Assembly (NCBI GenBank): GCA_902602515.1 | Contig: CACKRG010000007.1 | Coordinates: 1 to 62,935, forward strand | From: an uncultured Alphaproteobacteria bacterium | GTDB lineage: Bacteria > Pseudomonadota > Alphaproteobacteria > HIMB59 > GCA-002718135 | Direction: 5' to 3' | DNA: 62,935 bases | Shown: in pieces, positions 26,737 to 35,686 of the stretch | Position numbering within the stretch: position 1 is the first letter of the stretch | How the letters are laid out: each line of letters begins with the position of its first letter | Notes under the pieces: model-generated | What the model was told of the DNA's origin: nothing | Databases searched by the model: none | Seen by the model: the letters and a program-made list of their open reading frames with translations, nothing else | Position numbers and translations under genes: made by a program

Positions 26737-27652
26737 AATAATTATTTTTTTGTAATGTATTATAGACTTTATCTACGCTTATTGAGTCCATATAGGACTT
26801 TGTTTTATCAATATTTATACTTTTAAAATAGTCATAGCTTTCATTTGTTCTTATAACTTGTGAACTTTCTATAAATGGACCATAAATAATATCATTTGTT
26901 GGACCAAATAATACTATGGACTTTAATTTTGTGGCTGAAGCCATATGTGATAATCCTGAATCATTTCCAATAAATAATTTTGATTTCTTCATATAAGCAG
27001 CAGTTTGAGTCAAAGATGCACCAAATAAATTAATTATTTTATTACTATCAATATTTTTTGTTATTGCATTTAAATAACTTTTTTCTTCTGACTTTGAGCC
27101 AACTAAAATAAATTTAATATTTTTATTTTGAGATAAAATTTTAACTAATAGTGAATTATAATTTTTAATACTCCAAATTTTTGGTTTCCAATTTCCACCT
27201 GGAAATATAACAAAATATTTAAAATTATCAGATAAATGTTTAGTTACTATTTCTTCCTCTTCTTTATTTGTTTCAATAAACAAATCTGAACAATCAAATT
27301 TAAAGTAATTAGATAATTGCTGTACATGGTTTAGATTAGATTTTTTTTTAAAAATAAATTTTTGCTTATGTTTTAAAAAATATGATAAAAGCGAACTTCT
27401 AAAATCAATAATAATATCCCACCTCTTTCCGTAACAATTAGAAATTATATCTAACCAATGCATATTGTATTTTTTTTTTGAAACTGTGATTATTGTTTCT
27501 ACAGATTTAAAGTTTTTGAAAATTGATTTAGCTGATGGACCAATCACAAATGTAAATTGAGCTTCAGGATTATTATTAACAAAATATTTTATCACACCGG
27601 TAGAAAGAATTGTATCTCCAATAAGATTTGACGAAATAACTAAAATTTTCAC
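26729..27652 (-). CDS. Family 9 glycosyltransferase (heptosyltransferase-like)
   Basis: A 307-aa GT-B enzyme. The N-terminal domain starts ILVISSNLIGDTILSTG (3-19), as in WaaC/WaaF/WaaQ. The donor-binding domain has FPGGNWKPKIW and GNDSGLSHMASATKLKSIVLFGPTN. Such enzymes add heptose to lipopolysaccharide core on the inner face of the membrane. A single copy here does not show which core position it serves. It overlaps pyrC by 8 bases. Confidence 0.88.
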   Translation of the reverse strand: MKILVISSNLIGDTILSTGVIKYFVNNNPEAQFTFVIGPSAKSIFKNFKSVETIITVSKKKYNMHWLDIISNCYGKRWDIIIDFRSSLLSYFLKHKQKFIFKKKSNLNHVQQLSNYFKFDCSDLFIETNKEEEEIVTKHLSDNFKYFVIFPGGNWKPKIWSIKNYNSLLVKILSQNKNIKFILVGSKSEEKSYLNAITKNIDSNKIINLFGASLTQTAAYMKKSKLFIGNDSGLSHMASATKLKSIVLFGPTNDIIYGPFIESSQVIRTNESYDYFKSINIDKTKSYMDSISVDKVYNTLQKNNYCE

Positions 27653-27698
27653 AGAAATGTTACACTTTTTTTAATATTCAATATATATTTAGATAATT

Positions 27699-28529
27699 AT
27701 GAAAGATAAATACTTTTTTCATCATTTGAATTCAAGATTTTTTGAGATTTCTGGAAAAGATAGTAAATCATTTATTCAAAATTTAATTACTAATGACATT
27801 GAAAAATGTATTGATGGATCAATTATTTATTCATGTTTATTAACACCTCAGGGTAAATTTTTAGCAGATTTTTTTATATTCAATATAAATGAAAGCTATA
27901 TTTTTGAAACTAATGATAAATTTTATAGAAATTTATTAGGACGATTAAAAATTTATAAACTTCGCTCTGATATAGAAATTAAAGAAATTAATAATCTATA
28001 TTCATATTCATTATTTAATATAGATTATGAAAGTGATTATAGTGTTTATTTAAATGATCCTAGAAATATAAATTTAGGTAAAAAACTCATAACAAATAAA
28101 AAAATTTTAATTGAAAAAGAGAGATTGAAAGAAATTAATGAAACAGAATATCATGAAATTTTAATTAATAATACAACTCCCTATTCACCATTTGATATTT
28201 TAGAAAATAAATCTTTATTATTAGAAAATAATTTTGATAATTTAAATGCTATTGATTGGGATAAGGGATGCTATGTGGGTCAAGAAATTACTGCACGAAT
28301 GAAATACCGTGGATTACTCAAGAAAAAACTTTACGCTTTAAAAATTAAAAGTGGAGATGTGCTAGAGGGAGATGAGTTGATAGTTGATAATAAAAAAATA
28401 GGTACAATTGTATCAAAAGCAAATTCAAATATTTTTGCAGCATTAAACATTAATTTTGTTAATGAAATAAAAAATAAAAATCAAAATTTAGTAATTAATG
28501 ATTCATTATCTTTTGATTTTTTAAACTGA
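27699..28529 (+). CDS. ygfZ: YgfZ/GcvT-like folate-binding Fe-S protein
   Basis: A 276-aa GcvT-fold protein with the YgfZ signature KGCYVGQE (189-196), whose Cys191 is needed in E. coli for repair or assembly of Fe-S enzymes such as MiaB. The N-terminus has QNLITNDIEK and LTPQGKFLADFFIF. It is divergent from the GT9 gene and its end overlaps the convergent MFS gene by 9 bases. Confidence 0.92.
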   Translation: MKDKYFFHHLNSRFFEISGKDSKSFIQNLITNDIEKCIDGSIIYSCLLTPQGKFLADFFIFNINESYIFETNDKFYRNLLGRLKIYKLRSDIEIKEINNLYSYSLFNIDYESDYSVYLNDPRNINLGKKLITNKKILIEKERLKEINETEYHEILINNTTPYSPFDILENKSLLLENNFDNLNAIDWDKGCYVGQEITARMKYRGLLKKKLYALKIKSGDVLEGDELIVDNKKIGTIVSKANSNIFAALNINFVNEIKNKNQNLVINDSLSFDFLN

Positions 28530-29669
28530 AAATTTTTTTCTATAAAAGCTTACTGGAATTATTAAAATCATAAAAATTATTAACATTGGAACAAATATGT
28601 TATTAATTCCATAGTTGTTTGCTATAAATCCTAATGAAGCTGGAGCCCCTATAAATGTTCCGTAAACTGCAATTGAAATTATTGTTATCCCTACTCCACT
28701 GTCAATTCCCTCAATTTTTCCAGCTAAACTATATGCGATAGGAACAATTGAAGATGCTCCGATACCTAATAATGCAAAACCAATAATAGCTGCATAAATA
28801 CTGTTGAAATTAGATAAAATTATTAAACTTATAATCGTCGATAAAAATAAAAAGAAAATCAAAAGAAAAACTCCGATTTTATCTCTTACCCAATCACCAC
28901 TAAATCTTCCGATAACCATAAAAATATTAAAACTTAGAGTTGCTAAGCCGATATAGAAACCATCAACTTGAATAAAATCTCTCATATAGAGAGCTCCCCA
29001 TGCATCAACACTTCCTTCCGTTAAAGCATTTGCCATTGCAATTAATGCTAATAAAAAAATAAGTAAGGGCCAAATAAAAAATATATTTTTTTTACTGGAG
29101 TCTTCTGATTTTGTTTCAACTTGTGACTCTAAACAAAGGACAAAATACAAACTCAAAGGAAGAAGAATGATAACATACAAAAGTATATTAAAAATAAAAG
29201 AATAATTCCACTCTAGTAAAAAGCTTGTAATTAGAGATCCAAATAAAACTCCAAGACTCCAAAATGCATGAAACCCTGACATCATTGATTTTTTTTCTCT
29301 AACTTCTAAATTTGATGCATAAACATTGCATGCTATTTCGAATGCACCATAACTCATACCAAAAACAAATGAGAAAATCATAAAAAGCCATAACTCTTGA
29401 ATGAAAGGTACTGGCAACCACAAACAACCTTCGGCAATTAAGGTGAATGTTAAAATAGATTTTGTAGAAGTTTTAAGAATAAGAGCATTTGCAAAAATCA
29501 TTGCAACAATTGAACCAATTGCAAATGATAACATAATATATCCAACACCAACATAATCAGTTTGAAGTTGATCCTTTATGGTAGGTATCCTAATAGCCCA
29601 TAAACCTACATAACAAGCAGTTATAAAAAATATAATTTTTATTGCATGAATATCGCTAACTTTTTTCAT
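28521..29669 (-). CDS. MFS transporter (12 TM)
   Basis: A 382-aa protein with about 12 hydrophobic helices in two halves. The early loop LQTDYVGVGYIMLSFAIG and the mid-protein GRFSGDWVRDKIG (MFS loop motif between TM8 and TM9) place it in the MFS, close to the YbjJ-like sugar/unknown branch. The central loop QVETKSEDSSKK is cytoplasmic. The substrate is unknown. It lies 9 bases after glyS on the same strand. Confidence 0.83.
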   Translation of the reverse strand: MKKVSDIHAIKIIFFITACYVGLWAIRIPTIKDQLQTDYVGVGYIMLSFAIGSIVAMIFANALILKTSTKSILTFTLIAEGCLWLPVPFIQELWLFMIFSFVFGMSYGAFEIACNVYASNLEVREKKSMMSGFHAFWSLGVLFGSLITSFLLEWNYSFIFNILLYVIILLPLSLYFVLCLESQVETKSEDSSKKNIFFIWPLLIFLLALIAMANALTEGSVDAWGALYMRDFIQVDGFYIGLATLSFNIFMVIGRFSGDWVRDKIGVFLLIFFLFLSTIISLIILSNFNSIYAAIIGFALLGIGASSIVPIAYSLAGKIEGIDSGVGITIISIAVYGTFIGAPASLGFIANNYGINNIFVPMLIIFMILIIPVSFYRKKFSV

Positions 29670-29678
29670 ACAATTTTA

Positions 29679-31055
29679 TTAATTAAAATATTTTTTGTAA
29701 TATTCAGATAAATTTTCGATAGAAACTCTTTCCTGTTTCATAGTATCTCTATCTCTAACAGTAACACTTTTATCTTCTAGAGTTTCAAAATCTACAGTTA
29801 AACAAATTGGTGTTCCTATTTCATCATGTCTTCTATAATTCTTACCAATGTTTCCTGAATTTTCTAAAACAACTCTCCCCAATCCCAATTTCTGTAAATT
29901 AGATTTTATTTCTTTAGATAAATTAACTAATTCCTCATTATTCTTTTTGAGAGGAATAACTGCAGCTTTAATAGGTGAAAGATGAGGTTTTAGAGATAAA
30001 AGAATTCTTTTATTATCATTATCTACATTTTCTTCACGATAAGCTTCATTTAACAAAGCAAGAACCCCTCTATCAACACCAGCTGATGGCTCAATTACAT
30101 AAGGAATATACCATTTTTTTTCTTCTAAATCTTGAACAGCTAATTTTGTAGTTGAAGAGGAGTTTTTCATAACTTCTGATGTAATTTCAAAATCATTTTG
30201 ATTTTTAGTATGAGAGCCTAAATCAAAATCAGTTCTATTGGCTACCCCTTCTAGTTCCTCTTCACCGTGAGGAAACACATAATTGATATCAACAGTTCTT
30301 TTTGAGTAGTGAGCTAATTCATTTTTTTCTACTTCAATTTTTTTTAAATTTTCTTTTTTTATTCCTTGATTAACCCACCATTCTATTCTTTTATTTATCC
30401 AATATTCATGCCATTCATCATCAGTACCTGGTTTAACAAAAAACTCTAATTCCATTTGTTCAAACTCTCTAACTCTAAAGATAAAATTACGAGGTGTTAT
30501 TTCATTTCTAAATGCTTTTCCCATTTGTGCGATACCAAAAGGAACAGTTCTAGACGTAGAGTCTAATATATTTTTAAAATTAGTAAAAATTTGCTGACAC
30601 GTTTCTGGTCTTAAATATGCGAATGACGAACCATCATCTACTGGTCCAATTGCAGTTTTAAACATTAAATTAAAAGGTCTTGGTTCAGTCAAATCTTTAA
30701 CTTTACAATCAGGCAATAGTCCTCCTCTTGGGCATTCACTATTTTCTAACTGATCTGCTCTAAATCTAGCTTTACAAATCTTACAGTCTACAAGTGGATC
30801 TGAGAAAGTATCTTCATGACCGGAATGTTTTAATACAACTGGCGCACTTAAAATACTTGCATCCAATCCCTCAGTGTCATCTCGCTCATAAACCATTGAT
30901 TTCCACCAAGCTTGTTTAAGATTATTTTTTAACTCGACTCCCATTGGTCCATAATCATATAAACCTTTGATACCGCCATAGATGTCATTTGATTGAAATA
31001 AAAAACCTCTTCTTTTGCAAAGAGAAACTAACTCTTCCATTGTTTTTGCAGTCAT
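29679..31055 (-). CDS. glyS: Glycyl-tRNA synthetase, single-chain (eukaryote/Gram-positive type)
   Basis: A 458-aa class II synthetase of the dimeric type. It has [20 protein letters not shown] (33-52), a zinc-like pair KICKARF, motif 2 in [34 protein letters not shown] and the motif 3 [16 protein letters not shown]-terminal anticodon-binding domain follows. This differs from the tetrameric GlyQ/GlyS found in most Proteobacteria. It follows a 53-aa ORF and sppA, and precedes the MFS gene. Confidence 0.95.
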   Translation of the reverse strand: MTAKTMEELVSLCKRRGFLFQSNDIYGGIKGLYDYGPMGVELKNNLKQAWWKSMVYERDDTEGLDASILSAPVVLKHSGHEDTFSDPLVDCKICKARFRADQLENSECPRGGLLPDCKVKDLTEPRPFNLMFKTAIGPVDDGSSFAYLRPETCQQIFTNFKNILDSTSRTVPFGIAQMGKAFRNEITPRNFIFRVREFEQMELEFFVKPGTDDEWHEYWINKRIEWWVNQGIKKENLKKIEVEKNELAHYSKRTVDINYVFPHGEEELEGVANRTDFDLGSHTKNQNDFEITSEVMKNSSSTTKLAVQDLEEKKWYIPYVIEPSAGVDRGVLALLNEAYREENVDNDNKRILLSLKPHLSPIKAAVIPLKKNNEELVNLSKEIKSNLQKLGLGRVVLENSGNIGKNYRRHDEIGTPICLTVDFETLEDKSVTVRDRDTMKQERVSIENLSEYYKKYFN

Positions 31056-31062
31056 ATAACTC

Positions 31063-31224
31063 TTATTCTTTTGGTTTATATTCTTTCGTTCTTGGATCTT
31101 TCTCTAAATCGATTACTGAGTCATTATTTACTTTATTATTAGTGAATTTGTCTTGTTTTTTTTTCTTAAACCTTAAAAATAATAAAATAGAGGCTAAAAT
31201 TACAACTAAAACTAGAAATTTCAT
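31063..31224 (-). CDS. Small membrane protein, 53 aa, between sppA and glyS
   Basis: A short frame: ATG at 31224 overlaps the sppA stop by one base (TAATG), and TAA is at 31065-31063, 7 bases before the glyS start. The peptide has a single hydrophobic helix ([17 protein letters not shown]), a Lys-rich patch and a soluble tail with [13 protein letters not shown]. The coupling to sppA and the ordered structure support translation. The tail resembles a DPRTxxY-P ending seen in small alphaproteobacterial proteins, but I do not recognise a named family. Confidence 0.62.
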   Translation of the reverse strand: MKFLVLVVILASILLFLRFKKKKQDKFTNNKVNNDSVIDLEKDPRTKEYKPKE

Positions 31225-32054
31225 TACAAACCAAACCTAGAAAACATAATTCGTTCTTCAATTTTATTTAAAATTTCATCAGAGTTAAATATTGAAGAAG
31301 AAAACCTACGTTGTAAAAATGATTTTTTTTGACTGATCATTTTAATTTTAATTTTTTTTCCAAACTTTTCTTCTAAAATTGGTTTTAATGCACCAATACC
31401 ATCTGCTAAACCTAAATCGATAGCTTTGTTACCGACCCAAAATAAACCAGAAAAGATATCGTCTAATTTACTCTGATCAAGCTTTGAACCTCGTCTATCT
31501 TTTACATAACTAATAAAATTATCATGAATTTGTTCTTGAATATTTTTTAATCTATCAATGTCTTCTTGTTTTTCTTCTTTGAAAGGGTCAAGAAAACTTT
31601 TACTTTTTCCAGATGTATAAACTCTTCTTTCAATTCCAACTTTTTTTAAAAGATCTACAAAACCAAAACCTGGTGAAATAACACCAATGGATCCAATAAC
31701 AGAGTTTTGATCAATATATATCTCATCGGCAGCACATGCTAACCAATACCCACCAGAAGCTGCAACATCTTCAACAAATGCTAAAACTTTTTTATTTTTT
31801 TCCTTTGCTAAATCAATGATCCTTTTTGCAATTAAAGAGGACTGTGTAGGAGAGCCTCCAGGTGAATTAATGATCAAACATACAACGGGAGATTTTTTAT
31901 CAGCAAATAACTTATCAATTAATTTTTCTAAATTATTTATTGCTAAACCAGAGCCTGTTAAGCCTGACTGTGATGATATAATGCCAGATAAACGTAAAAC
32001 AGGTATAGAAGTATTCTTCGAAAATATCCTTTTAAACATAATATCTAATAACAA
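31224..32054 (-). CDS. sppA: Signal peptide peptidase SppA-type S49 serine protease
   Basis: A 276-aa short S49 peptidase. The oxyanion strand is LIINSPGGS (60-68), the nucleophile Ser100 is in VAASGGYWLACAADEI, GSIGVI is at 121-126, and the general base Lys152 in SGKSKSFLDPF. The N-terminus lacks a clear membrane anchor; ATG at residue 6 is another possible start. It cleaves leftover signal peptides. It heads the sppA-53 aa ORF-glyS unit and is divergent from ispB. Confidence 0.92.
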   Translation of the reverse strand: MLLDIMFKRIFSKNTSIPVLRLSGIISSQSGLTGSGLAINNLEKLIDKLFADKKSPVVCLIINSPGGSPTQSSLIAKRIIDLAKEKNKKVLAFVEDVAASGGYWLACAADEIYIDQNSVIGSIGVISPGFGFVDLLKKVGIERRVYTSGKSKSFLDPFKEEKQEDIDRLKNIQEQIHDNFISYVKDRRGSKLDQSKLDDIFSGLFWVGNKAIDLGLADGIGALKPILEEKFGKKIKIKMISQKKSFLQRRFSSSIFNSDEILNKIEERIMFSRFGL

Positions 32055-32130
32055 ATGTTAATCTTTTCTTAAAGCGTTATGTAGCATTTGTTTGTAATTT
32101 TGGTAATTTGAGTTTAAGTGCGTCAATTAA

Positions 32131-32144
32131 GTTAATGAATTAAC
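32131..32144. repeat. 14-base palindrome in sppA-ispB intergenic region
   Basis: GTTAAT-GA-ATTAAC lies 25 bases upstream of the ispB start in the 114-base divergent region. It could be an operator; chance is possible in DNA this AT-rich. Confidence 0.3.
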
Positions 32145-32168
32145 ATAATATTCAAATAATTAAGCAAT

Positions 32169-33206
32169 ATGGATAATATTCTTCCACTTAGAAAAAAAGA
32201 TTTTTCATTTGAAGATGAAATCAGAGAATTAACTAATTTATGCAAAGAAGATCTAGTATCCGTAAACACTATAATTCTTGATAAATTAGATAGTAATGTA
32301 CCTTTAGTTCATGAAGTAGGAAAATACCTTATCTTATCAGGTGGAAAAAGATTACGACCTCTTTTAACTGTTTCAAGTTTTCATATGACAAGAAATGGAA
32401 CTAGTGAAATTGAAAATAAAATGAACCATATTGGTCTATCTGCAGCAGTAGAATTTATTCATACAGCAACACTATTACATGATGATGTAATAGATGAAAG
32501 TAAGAAAAGAAGAGGAAAACCTACAGCTAATGAGAAATGGAAAAATAAAACAAGTGTATTGGTTGGTGATTTTTTATTCAGTAGAGCTTTTCAATTAATG
32601 ACAAAATATGGCAACACTGAAACGTTAAAAATATTAGCTGATACCAGTGTTGTAATATCTGAAGGAGAGGTTTTGGAACTTGTTAATGATAAAAATTTAG
32701 AAATAAATGAAAATATTTATTTTGAAGTTGTAAATGCAAAGACTGCCTCTTTATTTAGTGCAGCCTGTCAAGTTGGATCAATTAGTGGTCTTGGAACAGA
32801 AGCCGAGGTTAATGCATTAAAATCATTTGGAACAAACTTTGGCATGACTTTTCAATTAATTGACGATGCCATTGATTATTCTTCAAACAAAAAAATATTA
32901 GGGAAAAATACAGGAGACGATTTTAAAGAAGGTAAAATTACTCTTCCAATAATATTAGCTTACGGAAGATCCAATAATAAAGAAAAAAAATTTTGGAAAA
33001 GAACAATATCAGATCTTAACCAAAATGATGGTGACTTTGAAATGGCATTAGAAATAATTAATAAATATCAATGTATTGAAGATACTCTTACGAGAGCAAA
33101 TCACTTTTCAAATGTAGCTGTAGACTCAGTGGATATATTTAAAGATAATATTTACAAAGAAAAATTAGTTTCTCTTGTTACAAAAAGCGTCGCAAGAATT
33201 TATTGA
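32169..33206 (+). CDS. ispB: Long-chain polyprenyl diphosphate synthase (octaprenyl-type)
   Basis: A 345-aa trans-prenyltransferase that makes the ubiquinone side chain. The first Asp-rich motif is DDVID (105-109) in LLHDDVIDESKKRRGKPT and the second is DDAID (232-236). GGKRLRP (58-64) is the IPP site. Small residues before the first DDxxD are consistent with a long product. The stop abuts the convergent DUF6165 gene. Confidence 0.94.
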   Translation: MDNILPLRKKDFSFEDEIRELTNLCKEDLVSVNTIILDKLDSNVPLVHEVGKYLILSGGKRLRPLLTVSSFHMTRNGTSEIENKMNHIGLSAAVEFIHTATLLHDDVIDESKKRRGKPTANEKWKNKTSVLVGDFLFSRAFQLMTKYGNTETLKILADTSVVISEGEVLELVNDKNLEINENIYFEVVNAKTASLFSAACQVGSISGLGTEAEVNALKSFGTNFGMTFQLIDDAIDYSSNKKILGKNTGDDFKEGKITLPIILAYGRSNNKEKKFWKRTISDLNQNDGDFEMALEIINKYQCIEDTLTRANHFSNVAVDSVDIFKDNIYKEKLVSLVTKSVARIY

Positions 33207-33590
33207 TTAATATTCCTCATAAGATTTCACCTCTACTAATTCAGAGCCAAAGGTTTTATTAATATCATTTTTTACTTTTGCTCTTTCATCATTGGTAAAA
33301 TACACACTTCTAGCTAGATCAATAAATGTTTGATCAAATAATTTTTTTCTTTCGCACTCTCTAATATCGTCTTCTATATTCCAAAGTTTAGAATTAATGT
33401 TTATTAAATTTTCTAAATAATTATTTATTTCTTTTTTTTGAACATAATTTGTCAATGTTTTTTGAAGAAAATCTAATTCTTTTTTGACGTGATCAAGTTT
33501 AGTTTCATTTGTTATATTTTTCTGCTTAATAATTAATATAGAAATTTTATCTACAAGTTCACCAAGCGATATGGGGGTATTAATAAGCAT
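33207..33590 (-). CDS. DUF6165-family protein
   Basis: A 127-aa, mostly helical protein. It begins MLINTPISLGELVDKISILIIK and continues with charged helices (KKELDFLQKTL, NSKLWNIEDDIRECERK) and a tail RSVYFTNDERAKVKNDINK. This is the DUF6165 pattern, a family often near sugar or LPS genes and without known function. It overlaps the upstream cupin gene by one base, so the two are probably co-translated. Confidence 0.78.
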   Translation of the reverse strand: MLINTPISLGELVDKISILIIKQKNITNETKLDHVKKELDFLQKTLTNYVQKKEINNYLENLININSKLWNIEDDIRECERKKLFDQTFIDLARSVYFTNDERAKVKNDINKTFGSELVEVKSYEEY

Positions 33591-33934
33591 TAAATTCTTT
33601 CATAAATATCTTCGTATCTTTTTATATCATTTTCATCAAGATTATCACCGTACCACATTTCTATAATAACTAAATCACGATCTTTTCTATTAGCCATTCT
33701 ATGAATTGACCCTTTAGGAATAAAAATGTTCTCATTTTCATTTAAATTAGTTACTTGGTTATCAACTGTAACCTCGGCCTCTCCTTCTGCAACTATCCAA
33801 TGCTCAGATCTATGTTCATGACTTTGTAGAGATAAAATACCCCCTGGTTTTACAAAAATTTTTTTTACAAGGAATTTTTTACCAGAATGAAGTATCTCGA
33901 ATGAGCCCCAGGGTTTCTGAACTACAGAATTCAT
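33590..33934 (-). CDS. Stand-alone cupin, type II phosphomannose isomerase-like
   Basis: A 114-aa protein matching the C-terminal domain of bifunctional mannose-1-phosphate guanylyltransferase/isomerase: KPWGSFEIL (7-15), SLQSHEHRSEHW (35-46), and FIPKGSIHRM (71-80). Metal ligands are His39, His41, the Glu/His at 44-45, and His78. It probably isomerises a sugar phosphate or binds a nucleotide sugar. It is divergent from rpe and paired with DUF6165. Confidence 0.85.
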   Translation of the reverse strand: MNSVVQKPWGSFEILHSGKKFLVKKIFVKPGGILSLQSHEHRSEHWIVAEGEAEVTVDNQVTNLNENENIFIPKGSIHRMANRKDRDLVIIEMWYGDNLDENDIKRYEDIYERI

Positions 33935-33972
33935 TATGAATACTTGTTTATATATTATATATTTAAATTCAA

Positions 33973-34620
33973 ATGATTAAAATTTCTCCATCTATTTTAT
34001 CAGCAGATTTGCTGGAGTTAGAAGATGAGATAAACTCCTTAGATAAAAGTGGGGCTGATTATATACATATTGATATTATGGATGGACACTATGTGCCAAA
34101 TATTACATTTGGCCCAAACATTGTTAGATCATGTAGAAAAATTACATCTAAAATTTTAGATGTGCACCTAATGATCAAGCCTGTAGAGCCCTACATAAGA
34201 GAATTCATTGATGCTGGATCTGATATTATTAGCTTTCACCCAGAAGCAGATGAAAATCCAGAGGGTATTATTGAAATAATAAATAAAGCTGGAATTAATG
34301 CTGGAATAGCTATTCATCCAAATAAAAATGTTGTTGATTTTGAATTTTTATTCAAGAGTATTAAACAAATTATTGTAATGACGGTTGTGCCAGGTTTTGG
34401 TGGACAAAAATTTATGGAAGATCAGGTTAAAAAAATTAGTGATTTAGTAAATATTAGAAAACTTAATAATTTTGATTTTGAAATATCTGTTGATGGCGGA
34501 ATTAATAATGATACAGCGAAAATATGTATTGATAATGGTGTTGATATATTATCCATTGGTTCTTTTTTGCTTTCACAAGATAAAAATAAATATGGTAATA
34601 TTATTAATTCATTAAGGTAA
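33973..34620 (+). CDS. rpe: Ribulose-phosphate 3-epimerase
   Basis: A 215-aa TIM barrel of the pentose phosphate pathway. Metal and catalytic residues are visible: Ser8, His32 and Asp34 in HIDIMDGHYVPN, His65 in DVHLMI, and Asp174 in SVDGGI. VPGFGGQ is the phosphate-binding loop. The LysR gene starts at its last base. Confidence 0.96.
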   Translation: MIKISPSILSADLLELEDEINSLDKSGADYIHIDIMDGHYVPNITFGPNIVRSCRKITSKILDVHLMIKPVEPYIREFIDAGSDIISFHPEADENPEGIIEIINKAGINAGIAIHPNKNVVDFEFLFKSIKQIIVMTVVPGFGGQKFMEDQVKKISDLVNIRKLNNFDFEISVDGGINNDTAKICIDNGVDILSIGSFLLSQDKNKYGNIINSLR

Positions 34621-35507
34621 TGGACTGGGATAAATTAAAATCATTTTATGAAATAGCAATTTCAAGAAGTATTTCAAAAGCTAGTGCTAAATTAAATATT
34701 AGTCAATCAGCATTAAGCAGACAAATTCAAGATCTTGAGTTAGATTTAAAAACTCCTCTTTTTATTAGACATCAAAAAGGTGTTCGGTTGACAGAGCAAG
34801 GAGAAAACTTATTAAATACAGTCAATCAGATAAATTTTTCAATATCTAATTTTGAAAAAAAATTATTAGATAAGAAAATAAAGCCTGCAGGAAAATTGAC
34901 AGTAAGTACAACTGTGGGATTTGGATCAACATGGTTAACACCTAGAATTTATAAATTTGTTGATCAATATCCTGATATTGATGTTAACTTAATTATGAGT
35001 GATGAAGAAGTTGATCTTTCAGCTAGAGTTGCAGATGTAGCTGTGCGAGTAAAAAAACCAACCCAAGCAAATTTAATTTTTAAAAAATTTGTTAACTTTC
35101 ATAATCATATATATGGAGCATCAGAATATTTGCAAAAAAATGGAATACCAAGAAATGTAAATGATTTAGACAGGCATGATTTAATTTGTTTTGGAGCAGG
35201 TCTGCCATCACCAATCTCAAACATCGATTGGATATTAAAAATCGGAAAAGAGGGCACAAAAAGAAGACCAAAATTTAGAGTAAATAGTATATACGCAATG
35301 TCTCTTGCTATTGAAAAAGGTGGTGGCTTAGCATCACTTCCAGATTATATGGTTGCTGACAAACCACAACTTGTAAGAGTATTGCCAAACCTAGAGGGGC
35401 CATCTTATCAAACATATTTTGTTTATTCTGAATCTTTTAAAAATGATAGAAGACTCGAAGTTTTTAGGGATTTTCTGTTTAATGAAGCTAAAGATTGGCA
35501 TTATTAG
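34620..35507 (+). CDS. LysR-type transcriptional regulator
   Basis: A 295-aa LTTR. The winged helix-turn-helix lies at about 18-38 (SISKASAKLNISQSALSRQI) and a co-inducer domain of two alpha/beta lobes follows from about 90. LTTRs usually regulate an adjacent divergent gene, but here the upstream neighbour rpe is co-directional and fused by a 1-base overlap, so targets are not clear. A short basic ORF follows it. Confidence 0.9.
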   Translation: MDWDKLKSFYEIAISRSISKASAKLNISQSALSRQIQDLELDLKTPLFIRHQKGVRLTEQGENLLNTVNQINFSISNFEKKLLDKKIKPAGKLTVSTTVGFGSTWLTPRIYKFVDQYPDIDVNLIMSDEEVDLSARVADVAVRVKKPTQANLIFKKFVNFHNHIYGASEYLQKNGIPRNVNDLDRHDLICFGAGLPSPISNIDWILKIGKEGTKRRPKFRVNSIYAMSLAIEKGGGLASLPDYMVADKPQLVRVLPNLEGPSYQTYFVYSESFKNDRRLEVFRDFLFNEAKDWHY

Positions 35508-35510
35508 TCT

Positions 35511-35538
35511 TTGACTTAATTTTTTATTTTTGTATACC
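35511..35538 (+). promoter_or_regulatory. Predicted sigma70-type promoter for the 27-aa ORF
   Basis: TTGACT (35511-35516) and TATACC (35533-35538) are separated by 16 bases. The expected start of transcription is only a few bases before the ATG at 35550, so the message would be nearly leaderless. Confidence 0.45.
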
Positions 35539-35549
35539 GTACCTACATT

Positions 35550-35633
35550 ATGGGATATCCAAAAAAACATAGAGGAAGACGCAAAAGAGGTTCTAAATAT
35601 AGAAGAAATAAGAAGCGTCAAAAAAAGAAATAA
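35550..35633 (+). CDS. 27-aa highly basic peptide, possible ribosome-associated protein
   Basis: ATG at 35550 to TAA at 35631. The peptide begins MGYPKKHRGRRKRGSKYRR and ends in a Lys/Arg cluster; there are no acidic residues. Size and composition recall the tiny ribosomal proteins of the bTHX or AURKAIP1/COX24-like kind, but no clear family match can be made by eye. A promoter-like pair precedes it, and it sits alone between the LysR gene and the SbmA gene. Confidence 0.5.
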   Translation: MGYPKKHRGRRKRGSKYRRNKKRQKKK

Positions 35634-35686
35634 TTAAACTTAATAACTCTACTTTTATATATTTTTATTAGAGCTATATAACAAAT

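Noticed and set aside
30989..31240. 83-codon plus-strand frame over the glyS start
   Set aside because: It is antisense to glyS and to the 53-aa ORF that couples to sppA.
35636..35680. Weak hairpin after the 27-aa ORF
   Set aside because: Only 5-base arms (CTCTA/TAGAG) with a long T/A loop; too weak for a terminator.
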